A stretch of 49,004 nucleotides of DNA from Flavobacterium orientale (GCF_014638005.1 NZ_BMFG01000013.1:1-49004), one strand, 5' to 3'. Positions 26,421-35,781 are shown, numbered from the stretch's first letter. The notes: generated from the letters alone by a model not told the origin. Program-made: numbers and translations.

Positions 26421-27299
26421 ATGCTACACGCCATACCAAAAGAAAGTCTTCAAATACCGGAAGCTTTACTTCCAATTATTACTAGAATTACAAATTATCT
26501 GGATGTAAGTCGTATTTATTGTTTCGGAAAACGACAGTTTACTAAGCAACAAAATAGTGCTATTTTCAAGGAAGACAAGGAAGTAACGTTAGCAATTCAT
26601 TATGATTTATTAGTGTTCACCATAAAAAGCTACCCAAGTGGCATCGCCGGCTTGCAAGATGAAATAGCCACAACATCGAACGTAGTTAGTACCGCCACAC
26701 TTTTTTTACATCGAGAAATTCATTTGCAACAGTTAAGAGACGAGCAACAATATTTTTTTTACAGCATCATGAAACCTGAAAATTTAGTATTCGAACAATC
26801 CAATTATTACTTTAAACCGTTACCTTTTTCCAACCCCAAAATACCGATAAACAATTTGACTGAGGTTTGGAAAACAAGAGTTGAAACAGCTAGGTCTTTT
26901 ATTGCTGCTGTAAAGCCTATAACAAAATCAAGTGCAAGTGGTAGTGTCATAATTTTTAATCTCCATCAGGCAGCAGAACAACTTTGTTTGGGTTTAATTG
27001 CAGTATTTTTGAATTACTACCCTAACTATTATCATTTGCCCTACTTATTCAGTATCTGTGCTCATTTTACTGACTTAGTTTCCGATTTATTTATTTGCAT
27101 TCCGGAAAACAAGAAGAACCTAATAGGGATGTTAACTCAAAATGTATCCTACATAAGAAAAGAAAAGCCACTGGTCTTGACAAATGAAGGACTATATTTT
27201 CTCGAAAACACTTTGGAAAATTTTCTGAATGAAAGCAACAAATTAGTGGCTCAAAAATTAAAAAATGATGTAGAAAGTCAAATAAAAATAAACCAATAA
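26421..27299 (+). CDS. MNT-like/HEPN domain protein
   Basis: 292 residues. The N-terminal ~120 residues resemble a minimal nucleotidyltransferase frame (ITRITNYLDVSRIYCFGKRQ), but the usual GSxxxG is degraded to GKRQ, so catalysis is doubtful. The C-terminal ~140 residues look like HEPN: a helix before NLHQAAEQLCLGLIAVFL and a second helix with YLFSICAHFTDLVSDLF. Known HEPN proteins are RNA-binding and often RNases or toxins, frequently paired with nucleotidyltransferases. It is followed 5 bases later by a small unknown gene, so they probably form an operon controlled from the palindromic region upstream. Confidence 0.65.
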   Translation: MLHAIPKESLQIPEALLPIITRITNYLDVSRIYCFGKRQFTKQQNSAIFKEDKEVTLAIHYDLLVFTIKSYPSGIAGLQDEIATTSNVVSTATLFLHREIHLQQLRDEQQYFFYSIMKPENLVFEQSNYYFKPLPFSNPKIPINNLTEVWKTRVETARSFIAAVKPITKSSASGSVIIFNLHQAAEQLCLGLIAVFLNYYPNYYHLPYLFSICAHFTDLVSDLFICIPENKKNLIGMLTQNVSYIRKEKPLVLTNEGLYFLENTLENFLNESNKLVAQKLKNDVESQIKINQ

Positions 27300-27304
27300 A
27301 AATT

Positions 27305-27589
27305 ATGGAGAAGACAACCTATTTATTAAAAAAAAGAAAGGAGAAATCGTTGCAGCATGAAGTCAAGATACAAGTTTCCGATTATAAAGATCTATTTTTC
27401 ACGCTTTCTGATTTACTAAAAGTAGCCGTGTTAGCTTTAGATTCTGAAGAGAATACTTCGAGATTCATCGTTGATTCCCGTTCAAATATAAAAGCCTTAT
27501 TAGAGATTGCTATACAGATGATTCCCTTTCAGGAAGCTGCTATTTTAGATGAAATCCTTTTGGAGAAGAAAGAAAATAATTCTAGTTGA
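27305..27589 (+). CDS. Small helical protein downstream of the HEPN gene
   Basis: 94 residues, no family recognised. Mostly alpha-helical, with charged ends and a hydrophobic middle (FFTLSDLLKVAVLALDSEE; LLEIAIQMIPFQEAAILDEI), without membrane or signal segments. It lies 5 bases after the HEPN gene on the same strand. It is convergent with the next small XRE gene, only 4 bases apart. A role as partner or modulator of the HEPN protein is guesswork from position. Confidence 0.55.
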   Translation: MEKTTYLLKKRKEKSLQHEVKIQVSDYKDLFFTLSDLLKVAVLALDSEENTSRFIVDSRSNIKALLEIAIQMIPFQEAAILDEILLEKKENNSS

Positions 27590-27593
27590 TTTT

Positions 27594-27854
27594 TTAGGGC
27601 TCTTGGTCAACAGTAAAGTCAAAATCAAAAAGTTTTTTGGGAGGAACAGCAAGCCCTCTTGAAATTGCCAAAATTGTTCCTAAAGATGCTGCATGTTCGC
27701 CTCGTAATACTCGATACACCTGTTTAGGCTCAATATTACCCAGAGAAGCTACCGTCATTACATCAGTGTCTAGTTCTTGAAGTAAACGTTCTAAATTTTG
27801 CCCGAATGCAAGTAAATATTTTTTATTATGCTCTTTCACAGCGTGAAATTGCAT
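27594..27854 (-). CDS. Small XRE-like HTH regulator
   Basis: 86 residues. A single HTH spans about residues 13-77 (LLAFGQNLERLLQEL, then VASLGNIEPKQVYRVLRGEH, TILAISRGLAVPPKKLFDFDF). The sequence follows the lambda-Cro/XRE pattern; the LFDFDF end is common in Bacteroidota members. No second domain. It is divergent from the susC leader region, where TGTCA-AATA-TGACA lies 20 bases upstream of its start, so it may autoregulate and possibly influence the susC operon. Confidence 0.75.
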   Translation of the reverse strand: MQFHAVKEHNKKYLLAFGQNLERLLQELDTDVMTVASLGNIEPKQVYRVLRGEHAASLGTILAISRGLAVPPKKLFDFDFTVDQEP

Positions 27855-27873
27855 TGATTTATAAAAAAATAAT

Positions 27874-27956
27874 TGTCAAATATGACATTGATTAAATAAT
27901 TTGTATATATTTGACACATTTTAAATCATTTTTGGTTTAAAAATTAATTAATTTTG
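27874..27956. promoter_or_regulatory. Inverted TGTCA operator candidate and susC-side promoter elements
   Basis: TGTCA-AATA-TGACA (27874-27887) is an inverted repeat just upstream of the small XRE gene, with a further TTTGACACA at 27911. On the plus strand TATATTTG (27906-27913) and TAATTTTG (27949-27956) both match TAnnTTTG. The second sits 43 bases before the structured leader and is the more likely start for the susC transcript. Confidence 0.4.
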
Positions 27957-27998
27957 CGATTCTTCAAGAAATCATTTGAAGCATTCGCTTTGAATCTC

Positions 27999-28106
27999 GC
28001 GTTAGAAAACTGGTAATTTTTGCAACGAGATGATAAGTATGATGCTCACGTCAATACTGGCGTGGGCTCTCTTATTGTTGCAACGGTATACCAGTACCTC
28101 TAACGC
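27999..28106 (+). promoter_or_regulatory. Long nested-stem RNA structure in the susC leader
   Basis: Five nested stems pair in order: GCGTTAGA (27999-28006) with TCTAACGC (28099-28106); ACTGGTA (28009-28015) with TACCAGT (28089-28095); TTGCAAC (28020-28026) with GTTGCAA (28077-28083); GATAAG (28032-28037) with CTTATT (28071-28076); and CTCACG (28045-28050) with CGTGGG (28061-28066) around a 10-base loop. The internal loops are small. The structure lies ~375 bases before susC on the same strand. It may be a riboswitch-like leader, a small RNA or a mobile palindromic element. I cannot match it to a known RNA class. Confidence 0.55.
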
Positions 28107-28403
28107 AGTAAGTTGAGTTCCACGCTTTTTTATTTCCCTTTGGTTCTCACTTAATTCTTAGCACTGCTTTTTATTCGGAACGTTTCGCGTCACGGTCTTA
28201 TTAGTTAATTTTTTTCAGTTAGTTGGAAATATGTCGCTCAACCTTGGCTGCAACAAGCACGAGCGGCATACTTTCCTAATTCTAAAAATTAAGCTCTTAA
28301 ACAATTTTAAACATTTAAACTTTTAAACCAGTCGCCTATGTTATAAAAAAAGAAAACAAGTCTCAGCTAATCAGTGGCTCAGCCACTCAGTAACACAAAA
28401 AAA

Positions 28404-28439
28404 GGTCCCCTAACCCGTCGCCAAACTAGATAGAGGACC
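28404..28439 (+). promoter_or_regulatory. Hairpin just upstream of susC
   Basis: GGTCCCCTA (28404-28412) pairs with TAGAGGACC (28431-28439), 8 of 9 positions, around an 18-base loop. It lies about 40 bases before the susC ATG, preceded by CTCAG-type filler. It could act as an attenuator or protect the message 5' end. There is no T-run, so it is not a simple terminator. Confidence 0.35.
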
Positions 28440-28480
28440 AACGCAAACAAAACTTATGTCTTATTTAACTAACCAATTTT

Positions 28481-31480
28481 ATGAAAAAAAAATTAATTAA
28501 CCAAAGGAGTACCCGTTTATTGTATGGATGCCTTCTGGCCTTTACTTCATTTTGTGTAACTTCTTATGCCAGTTCTCCACTAGAACTACAACAAACCCAA
28601 CAACCCATTACCGGAACGGTTACTGATGCCCAGGGCGTTGTGCCCGGTGTCACGGTGCTTGTTAAAGACAAAGCTTCAGGAACGCTCACTGATGAAAACG
28701 GTAAGTTTTCTATTGTTGCTACTGCCAACGATGTGTTGGTCTTTTCTTATATGGGTTATAAAACCGTTGAAATTACTGTTGCGAACCAAACAGCAATTTA
28801 TTTACAATTGGAGGAAGACACTACTCAACTGAAAGAAGTGGTGTTGAATGCGGGGTATTATTCGGTGAAGGATAGGGAGCGAACGGGCAGTATCTCGAGG
28901 ATTACTGCGAAAGATATAGAAACGCAGCCGGTTACGAATGTGTTGGCTACTATGCAAGGCCGTATGGCGGGTGTGAGTATCACGCAAACCAGTGGTGTGC
29001 CGGGTAGTGGCTTTGATATACAGATTCGTGGGCGGAATAGTTTGCGTGCCGATGGAAATAATCCATTGTATATTGTAGATGGTATGCCATTGGGCACAGA
29101 GAGTTTGGGGAATAGCTCTTTTTTGTCAGGATTGATTTTACCGGGTTCCGGTGTAAATAGTTTAAGTATTTTGAACCCAGCCGATATTGAAAGCATTGAA
29201 GTATTAAAGGATGCTGATGCAACGGCCATCTATGGTTCTAGAGGAGCCAATGGGGTGGTGCTAATTACGACCAAAAAAGCAAAATCGGGCAAGACCACGT
29301 TGATATTGAATTCATTTTCGGGCGTTGGGTCGATTTCGAGACGTTTGGATTTGATGAATACGGAGCAGTACTTGAACATGCGACGGCAGGCTTTTGCTAA
29401 TGATGGGATAACGACATATCCTGCAAGTGCCCATGACATTAATGGGAATTGGGATGAAAATCGTTATACAGATTGGCAAAAGGAACTGATTGGGAATACT
29501 TCGTTGCATCGGCAAGTTGATGCTTCCTTATCGGTTGGAAATGAGTTTACTAATTTATTGCTTAAAGTGACTAATTATAATGAAACTTCGGTGTTTCACG
29601 GTGATTTTGAATATGGAAAAACCGCTTTTCAGTTTTCGGGAAATCATCAATCGTCCAATAAAAAACTAAACATGGGTTTGTCTATACAATATGTGATAGA
29701 TAAGAATGACTTGCCAGGCACTGATTTAACTTTGGATGCTATTAATTTAGCTCCTAATGCTCCTGCTTTGTATGATGCGGAGGGTAATTTGAACTGGGAG
29801 AATTCGACTTTTGTAAATCCGTTGCGTAAAATTAAGGAAGAATATTTAGCGAAGAGTAATTTTTTTAATGCAGGCGGTACTATTTCTTATGCGTTGCTAC
29901 CTAATTTGGAGTTGAAAACCATGGCGGGTTTTTCATCTACACGGTTGAACGAGACCAAAATTTCACCCTCTACAATTTACAATCCCGCTTTTGGCTTGGA
30001 CAGCTCTGTTTCTATATTGTTGCAGAATGAAGGCTATCAGCAATCGTGGAGTTTGGAACCTCAAATGCATTGGAAGAAAGATTTTGGCAAAAGTGCACTC
30101 TCAGTTTTGGTTGGTAGCACTTTTCAGGAGAGAAATTTTGGTTCAAGGGCAATTGAAGCGATGGGTTTTACCAGCAATAGCCTAATTTATAATATGGCTG
30201 CAGCTGCTAACATAGCGATTTACAATAACGATAACAGCATTTATCGTTATAACGCAGTTTTTGGACGGGTGAATTATAATCTACATGAAAAATATATCAT
30301 TAATTTGACGGGTAGAAGAGATGGTTCGAGTCGATTTGGACCAGGCAAGCAGTTTGCTAATTTTGGTGCAATTGGTGCGGCATGGCTTTTTGGAAAAGAG
30401 CGTTTGATTCGAGAGCGACTGTCAGTAGTGAGTTTTGGAAAATTGCGGGCCAGTTATGGATCGACCGGTAGTGATCAAATTGGCAATTATCAATTTTTAG
30501 ATACTTTTAGCTCCACCGGTATACCTTATCAAGGCAGCATAGGATTAGAGCCAACGCGACTTTTCAACCCAGATTTCAGTTGGGAAATCAATAAAAAATT
30601 TGAAACAGCCATCGATTTGGGTTTATGGAATGACCGAATTTTTATAACAACCGCTTATTTTAGAAACCGTTCATCGAATCAATTAGTTGGAATTCCTTTA
30701 CCAGGCACCACCGGATTTACATCCATTTTATCAAATTTTCCTGCTGAAGTGGAAAATAGTGGAATTGAATTAGAATGGCATTCAAAAAATATTGAAACGA
30801 TAAATTTTTCTTGGAGCAGTTCGTTTAATGTTACCTTTCCAAAAAATGAGTTAATCTCCTTTCCGGACTTGGAACGTTCGACATATGCCAATCAATATGT
30901 AGTAGGTGAACCTTTGAATATTAGGTTGGTGTATCATTACACCGGAATGAATCCTGAAACAGGATTTTATGAATTTGAAGATTACAATAATGATGGTTTT
31001 ATTCGCCCTGGCGACGATCGGAAAAAGCATATTGATTTGACTCCATCTTACTTTGGTGGTTTACAAAACAGCCTTCGCTATAAAAAATGGCATTTTGATT
31101 TTTTGTTTCAATTTACTAAACAGCTTGCACCGAATTTCAATACCTATAAATCTATGCCGGGTTTAGCTGTTAATCAATCAGTAGATGTTATGACAGGAAC
31201 ACAACCTTATAGTGCAGGATTCAATAGTCAAGCAACAAGTGCCTATACTTTTTATAGAACAAGTGATGCGGCTTTTACAGACGCATCGTTTATTCGATTG
31301 AAGAATATTGCATTGAGTTATGCTTTTCAAACTCGCAATGGTTGGGGATGCAAAGTTTATATGCAAGGACAGAATGTTTTGACTTTTACAAATTATAAAG
31401 GATTAGATCCTGAAAATTATTCAGGTTCTAAAATTCCACCGTTACGGGTTTTTACTCTTGGCACGCAACTAACTTTTTAA
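28481..31480 (+). CDS. SusC/RagA-type TonB-dependent outer-membrane transporter
   Basis: 999 residues. A signal peptide (about 1-31) is followed by a carboxypeptidase-regulatory-like domain (about 42-112, ITGTVTDAQG ... FSYMGYKTVEI), the TonB-box region (LKEVVLNAGY), a plug domain (about 130-270, with IQIRGRNSL, YIVDGMPLG, IYGSRGANGVVLITTK) and a 22-strand barrel ending VFTLGTQLTF. Length is typical of the family. It imports large ligands with a SusD-like lid, energised by TonB. It is followed 12 bases later by the SusD gene and then an S9 peptidase, so the cargo is more likely peptide than glycan: no glycoside hydrolase is present. A long structured leader precedes it. Confidence 0.95.
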   Translation: MKKKLINQRSTRLLYGCLLAFTSFCVTSYASSPLELQQTQQPITGTVTDAQGVVPGVTVLVKDKASGTLTDENGKFSIVATANDVLVFSYMGYKTVEITVANQTAIYLQLEEDTTQLKEVVLNAGYYSVKDRERTGSISRITAKDIETQPVTNVLATMQGRMAGVSITQTSGVPGSGFDIQIRGRNSLRADGNNPLYIVDGMPLGTESLGNSSFLSGLILPGSGVNSLSILNPADIESIEVLKDADATAIYGSRGANGVVLITTKKAKSGKTTLILNSFSGVGSISRRLDLMNTEQYLNMRRQAFANDGITTYPASAHDINGNWDENRYTDWQKELIGNTSLHRQVDASLSVGNEFTNLLLKVTNYNETSVFHGDFEYGKTAFQFSGNHQSSNKKLNMGLSIQYVIDKNDLPGTDLTLDAINLAPNAPALYDAEGNLNWENSTFVNPLRKIKEEYLAKSNFFNAGGTISYALLPNLELKTMAGFSSTRLNETKISPSTIYNPAFGLDSSVSILLQNEGYQQSWSLEPQMHWKKDFGKSALSVLVGSTFQERNFGSRAIEAMGFTSNSLIYNMAAAANIAIYNNDNSIYRYNAVFGRVNYNLHEKYIINLTGRRDGSSRFGPGKQFANFGAIGAAWLFGKERLIRERLSVVSFGKLRASYGSTGSDQIGNYQFLDTFSSTGIPYQGSIGLEPTRLFNPDFSWEINKKFETAIDLGLWNDRIFITTAYFRNRSSNQLVGIPLPGTTGFTSILSNFPAEVENSGIELEWHSKNIETINFSWSSSFNVTFPKNELISFPDLERSTYANQYVVGEPLNIRLVYHYTGMNPETGFYEFEDYNNDGFIRPGDDRKKHIDLTPSYFGGLQNSLRYKKWHFDFLFQFTKQLAPNFNTYKSMPGLAVNQSVDVMTGTQPYSAGFNSQATSAYTFYRTSDAAFTDASFIRLKNIALSYAFQTRNGWGCKVYMQGQNVLTFTNYKGLDPENYSGSKIPPLRVFTLGTQLTF

Positions 31481-31492
31481 TTCCACTTCCTT

Positions 31493-32872
31493 ATGAAAAC
31501 AAATAAAATAATCAAGATAACTAATTTAATACTCCTCTTTTTTGCTTTTTCGTGCGAGGAATTTGTGAGTATCGATGTTCCAGATACTCAGTTGTCCGGT
31601 GAACAAGTGTTTAATGACGTCAGAACAGCAGAATCAGTTCTGACACATGTGTATACTAAACTTCATAATAGTGTTGTTGTGACTGGGGATTCCGGCGGCA
31701 TTACTGTTTTACTGGGTAATTATGCCGATGAACTAACCTGTTATAATGCCAATTTGCCAGAATTAGTTTTTAATGAGAATCAATTGCTTGAAAGTACTAC
31801 CACGATTCATAATTTTTGGCGAGATACTTATCACTTAATTTATGTATTAAACACGGTGATAGAAGGCGTTGGCAATTCGACTACAATCGTTGAGGCAGAC
31901 CGCGACCGTTTGATAGGTGAAGCTTTGTTTGTGAGAGCCTATCTGCACTTTTATTTAAATCAACTTTTTGGCGAGGTGCCCTATGTTAAGTCAACCGATT
32001 ATAGATTGAATACTACGATAAGCAAGGAATCATCCTCTACTATATATAGTTTCATAGAGCAGGATTTAATTAGTGCGGAGAGTTTGCTTGTTGATACCTA
32101 TACCGGTGACTATCGCGTGCGACCGAATCGAAGTGCAGTGGTGGCTATGCAAGCTCGACTTTATCTTTATCACGGAGAGTGGGAATTAGCTAGACAGAAA
32201 GCTACTGCAGTTATTGAAAACACTGGACTTTATCAGTGGGTTGAAGATTTGAATTCGGTATTTCTGCGAAACAGTACGGGTACGATTTGGCAGTTAATGT
32301 CGTCACCGGAAGGGAAAAATACCTTGGAGGCTAAAAGCTTTGTTTTTACGTTGGTTCCGCCACCTAACCGGGCATTAGCTCAGGATTTTATCACTCAGTT
32401 TGAAACCGGCGATTTGAGAGCTATTGATTGGGTAAAAAGTGTTACTAACGGCATGGAGACTTATTATCACCCTTTTAAATATAAACTGAATGTAGACACG
32501 AGTACTTCTATGGAATATCCGATTCAATTTAGATTGGAAGAAATGTATTTAATCCGTGCGGAAGCTTATGCTGAATTAGGTTTTTTTGACTTGAGTAAAA
32601 TGGACATAAACAAAATAAGAAATCGAGCAGGATTGGGCACTACTGCTGCACAAACTAAAAACGAGCTGATTACTGCGATTTTAAAAGAACGCAAATTTGA
32701 ATTTTTTTGTGAATTAGGTCATCGTTTTTTTGATTTAAAGCGACGTGGATTATTGGATACCACATTGAGTAACGTAAAGCCAGGTTGGAATTCCACTGAT
32801 GTCTTGTTTCCTTTGCCCGAAAATGAATTGTTGTTAAATTCAAATTTACTTCCACAGAACCCAGGATATTAA
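31493..32872 (+). CDS. SusD/RagB-type surface lipoprotein
   Basis: 459 residues. A lipoprotein signal with lipobox FAFSC (Cys21) is followed by the SusD N-terminal pattern (VFNDVRTAESVLTHVYTKL) and TPR-like helices (LIGEALFVRAYLHFYLNQLFGEVPYV; RPNRSAVVAMQARLYLYHGEWELARQKA, both in part). The C-terminal IRAEAYAELG and LKERKFEFFCELGHRFFDLKR are family signatures. It should cap the SusC barrel and bind substrate at the cell surface. It sits second in the susC - susD - peptidase operon, with short intergenic gaps (12 and 11 bases). Confidence 0.95.
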   Translation: MKTNKIIKITNLILLFFAFSCEEFVSIDVPDTQLSGEQVFNDVRTAESVLTHVYTKLHNSVVVTGDSGGITVLLGNYADELTCYNANLPELVFNENQLLESTTTIHNFWRDTYHLIYVLNTVIEGVGNSTTIVEADRDRLIGEALFVRAYLHFYLNQLFGEVPYVKSTDYRLNTTISKESSSTIYSFIEQDLISAESLLVDTYTGDYRVRPNRSAVVAMQARLYLYHGEWELARQKATAVIENTGLYQWVEDLNSVFLRNSTGTIWQLMSSPEGKNTLEAKSFVFTLVPPPNRALAQDFITQFETGDLRAIDWVKSVTNGMETYYHPFKYKLNVDTSTSMEYPIQFRLEEMYLIRAEAYAELGFFDLSKMDINKIRNRAGLGTTAAQTKNELITAILKERKFEFFCELGHRFFDLKRRGLLDTTLSNVKPGWNSTDVLFPLPENELLLNSNLLPQNPGY

Positions 32873-32883
32873 TAATAAAGGAA

Positions 32884-35463
32884 ATGGATAATTTATCAAA
32901 ATTGCTATTATTAATCCTGCTGTTTTCGAATCTTGAGAATGGATTTACTCAGACTAAGAAACATTTGGATGTTGATGATTATGAGAGTTGGTATCATTTT
33001 TATGACTATCACTTATCTACTAGTGGAGAATGGGTGAGCTACATGATTCAAAACCCAATTGGAAGCGACACTTTGGTTTTGCAAAAAACAGATACTGATT
33101 TAAAACGTACCTTTTTGGGTGGAAGGCAAGCACGCTTTTCACCCTTAGAGGATCGGTTTTTCTATCTTGATAACGAGGGTTTATATTATCAGGATTTGAT
33201 TTCTGGGAAATTAGATTTTCTTCAGGGGCTTACACATTACAAGTTTTCAAAGGATGGAACTTATTTATTGGCCGAAAATAGTCGCCGAGAAAATGAATTG
33301 CAATTAATTCATCTCTCCACTAAAGAAGTGACAATAGTTCCAAATGTTCTAGAATACATGCTTTCTCCTGATGGCACTGAAGTGGCGGTCCTTCAGAAAA
33401 CACCTGATATGGATTTGATTACGACAATAAAATTAGGTGAACGCTTGGCTAAATATGAAATTGTAAAATCAGCGGAAGATTTATCAAATTTGACGTGGAA
33501 TTGGAATTGTAATGGGTTGGCTTTTTTTGAAAGCTTGCCGAAAAACGATGAAGATATCCCCAATTTTGAATTGTGTTATGTGCATTTTCAGAACAGAAAA
33601 AAGCCAACGTTTTTGCGAACAAGCAAGGTGAAAAATTTATCTGATGACGGGTTTATTGTACCAGAGTCACGGTTGTTTTTTTCACAAGATGATAAACAGT
33701 TGTTTTTTGATGTTCAACATCCGAAAACAGACAATCTAGCAGCTAAACATGTGGTCGTTTGGTCATGGGCATCTGATGTACTTCCGCCCCAGAACGAAGA
33801 AAATCTATTGAATCATTATTTGATGTGTTGGCATATCAAAACCAATGAGTTTATGCTAGTTAATGATGCCGACCATCCAATTGGCATACCGACGAGTAAC
33901 GGCGAGCATGCATTGATTATAAATCCATCGGAATATTTGCCTTATTTTGAGTACAATGGCATTTATGTTGACCTCTACGTGAAAAATTTGCATACGGGAC
34001 GTAAAAAGCTATTAGCTAAAAAAATCTATCATCAAAAAAATCATATTCAAGTGTCGCCTGCGGGAAAATATATTACTTGGTATGCAGATAAAAATTGGTA
34101 TATCTATCATTTTGATCAAGATAGAATTAATTGTTTGACGTGCTCGATTACTACAAGTTTTGAAGAGGATGGACATGATTATCCTGGGGAGAAGTTTCCG
34201 GTCGATAAACCTTACTGGACACAAGGTGATAAGTTTGTTTTATTGACTGATTCGCATGACATTTGGTTGATTAGTCCTAATGGGAAATCAAAAAAGAAAA
34301 TAACGAATGGGAAATATATTAAGAGTAAATTTTCTATTTATGACGAAGGTTTTTATTCGAGTTTGAGAGATCATTTTATGGAGTATACTACAAGTGCTTT
34401 AGACCCATTAAACGGAATAGTTCTAAAGGAAGTTAATACGGAAAATTTAAAAGAAGGATTCAGCTTGTATCAATCAAATCGAGAACTAAAAAAAGTATTG
34501 TTTACTGATGACAAAATTACCTCAATACGTCATGCGGGAGACAATTATATGTATGTGTTGAGTGATTTTGACAAATCACCTCAGCTTGTTATACAGAAGA
34601 CAAACCAAGAAAAAGGAAATGTGATACAACGTTCTAATGAACATCAAAAAGACTATTATTGGGGAAAATCGGATTTAATTTCTTATACGGTTGATGGTGT
34701 TGCTTTAAAAGCAGCTTTATTTTATCCTGCTGATTATTTTCCCGAAAAGAGCTATCCAATGATAGTGAAAGTTTATCAAAAACTTTCTTCTGATTTGCGT
34801 AATTATGTTGCTCCGAGTTTAACAAACTCAACTGGTTTTAACAAAACCAATTTAACTTTGAATGGCTACTTTGTGCTATATCCTGATATCACATATACTA
34901 TCAATAAAACCGGAGAGTCAGCTTTAAAATGTGTTCAGGTTGCCGTCGATAAAGCAATTATGGCAGCAAGTGTAGATGAGGATAATATTGGATTATTTGG
35001 TCATTCATTTGGCGGTTTTGAGGTGAGTTATATCATCACTCAAACTCATCGATTTAAAACTGCTATTGCAGGAGCAGGTTGGCATGACTTGGTAAGTACT
35101 TTTTTAGGAACAGATGATTTTGATATTTCAAGTATGTGGCGTTTCGACACTCAGCAATTGCGGATAACAGCACCCTACTATTCTGATGATTTTTTTAATA
35201 ATTCGCCTATTATGCACGCTAAGTCAGTTGAAACTCCATTGCTATTATGGGCAGGAACAAGCGATTCTAGGATAAATTGGGAAAATAGTTCTAAAATGCA
35301 AATGGCATTATGGCGATTGAGAAAGAAAAGTACATTTTTAGTCTACCCCAATGAACAACATTTTATGGTTGATAAGAAAAATAGAATCGATCTTAATTTG
35401 AAAACGTTGGAATGGTTTAATTATTATTTAAAGGGTGCAGATAAACCCAATTGGATTGATTAG
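32884..35463 (+). CDS. Exported prolyl-oligopeptidase-like S9 peptidase
   Basis: 859 residues. A signal peptide (LLLLILLFSNLENGFTQ) is followed by a ~560-residue beta-propeller-like region and a C-terminal alpha/beta hydrolase. The catalytic triad is visible: Ser708 in GHSFGG, Asp794 in AGTSDSR and His826 in NEQHFMVD. S9 enzymes cleave short peptides, often after proline. Placement directly after SusC/SusD suggests periplasmic breakdown of the imported peptide. A convergent gene downstream encodes a small cysteine-rich exported peptide. A bidirectional terminator follows at 35468-35497. Confidence 0.9.
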   Translation: MDNLSKLLLLILLFSNLENGFTQTKKHLDVDDYESWYHFYDYHLSTSGEWVSYMIQNPIGSDTLVLQKTDTDLKRTFLGGRQARFSPLEDRFFYLDNEGLYYQDLISGKLDFLQGLTHYKFSKDGTYLLAENSRRENELQLIHLSTKEVTIVPNVLEYMLSPDGTEVAVLQKTPDMDLITTIKLGERLAKYEIVKSAEDLSNLTWNWNCNGLAFFESLPKNDEDIPNFELCYVHFQNRKKPTFLRTSKVKNLSDDGFIVPESRLFFSQDDKQLFFDVQHPKTDNLAAKHVVVWSWASDVLPPQNEENLLNHYLMCWHIKTNEFMLVNDADHPIGIPTSNGEHALIINPSEYLPYFEYNGIYVDLYVKNLHTGRKKLLAKKIYHQKNHIQVSPAGKYITWYADKNWYIYHFDQDRINCLTCSITTSFEEDGHDYPGEKFPVDKPYWTQGDKFVLLTDSHDIWLISPNGKSKKKITNGKYIKSKFSIYDEGFYSSLRDHFMEYTTSALDPLNGIVLKEVNTENLKEGFSLYQSNRELKKVLFTDDKITSIRHAGDNYMYVLSDFDKSPQLVIQKTNQEKGNVIQRSNEHQKDYYWGKSDLISYTVDGVALKAALFYPADYFPEKSYPMIVKVYQKLSSDLRNYVAPSLTNSTGFNKTNLTLNGYFVLYPDITYTINKTGESALKCVQVAVDKAIMAASVDEDNIGLFGHSFGGFEVSYIITQTHRFKTAIAGAGWHDLVSTFLGTDDFDISSMWRFDTQQLRITAPYYSDDFFNNSPIMHAKSVETPLLLWAGTSDSRINWENSSKMQMALWRLRKKSTFLVYPNEQHFMVDKKNRIDLNLKTLEWFNYYLKGADKPNWID

Positions 35464-35467
35464 CATA

Positions 35468-35497
35468 AATAAGGTGTCAGTAAGCTGACACCTTATT
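35468..35497. terminator. Bidirectional rho-independent terminator
   Basis: AATAAGGTGTCAG-TAAG-CTGACACCTTATT, a perfect 13-bp stem with a 4-base loop. It lies 4 bases after the S9 peptidase stop and 11 bases beyond the stop of the convergent DUF6520-like gene, so it can serve both. Confidence 0.85.
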
Positions 35498-35508
35498 GTT
35501 TCCAGATT

Positions 35509-35781
35509 TTAATTGGCTCTTGTTAAAACTCTTGTACAAGTGTTGCTAGAAGGAGTAACTTTTCCTTTCACCTCGTATTCTACGCCAAGATACATGGCAG
35601 TACACACATCAGTTCCTGTGTTATCGCAGGAAAATTGGATGGTACATGGACTAGGATGGTCAATCCATCCTATTACAGAAATTGTTTCAGCCTTTCCGTC
35701 ATTTTGAAAAGCAAAAGCACTAGTAATTGCCACGACCATTAGTAGCACTGGCAAAATTGATTTTAAATTAATAGTTTTCAT
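35509..35781 (-). CDS. Small exported four-cysteine peptide (DUF6520-like)
   Basis: 90 residues. A signal peptide with an AFA cleavage motif (residues 22-24) leaves a ~66-residue mature peptide with four cysteines: C46, C52, C60 and C82 (PSPCTIQFSCDNTG, DVCTAMYLG, SNTCTRVL). The W39 and P43/P45 context and the cysteine spacing match what I recall of DUF6520 peptides from Flavobacteriia. Two disulfides are possible. It is followed by, and probably functionally linked to, the MauE/DoxX gene upstream on the same strand (85-base gap). The function of the family is unknown; signal, bacteriocin-like or stress peptide are options. Confidence 0.75.
   Translation of the reverse strand: MKTINLKSILPVLLMVVAITSAFAFQNDGKAETISVIGWIDHPSPCTIQFSCDNTGTDVCTAMYLGVEYEVKGKVTPSSNTCTRVLTRAN

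Noticed and set aside
28039..28116. 25-codon hydrophobic ORF as a leader peptide
   Set aside because: It overlaps the strongly structured stem region and has no clear ribosome site. The base pairing explains the sequence better.
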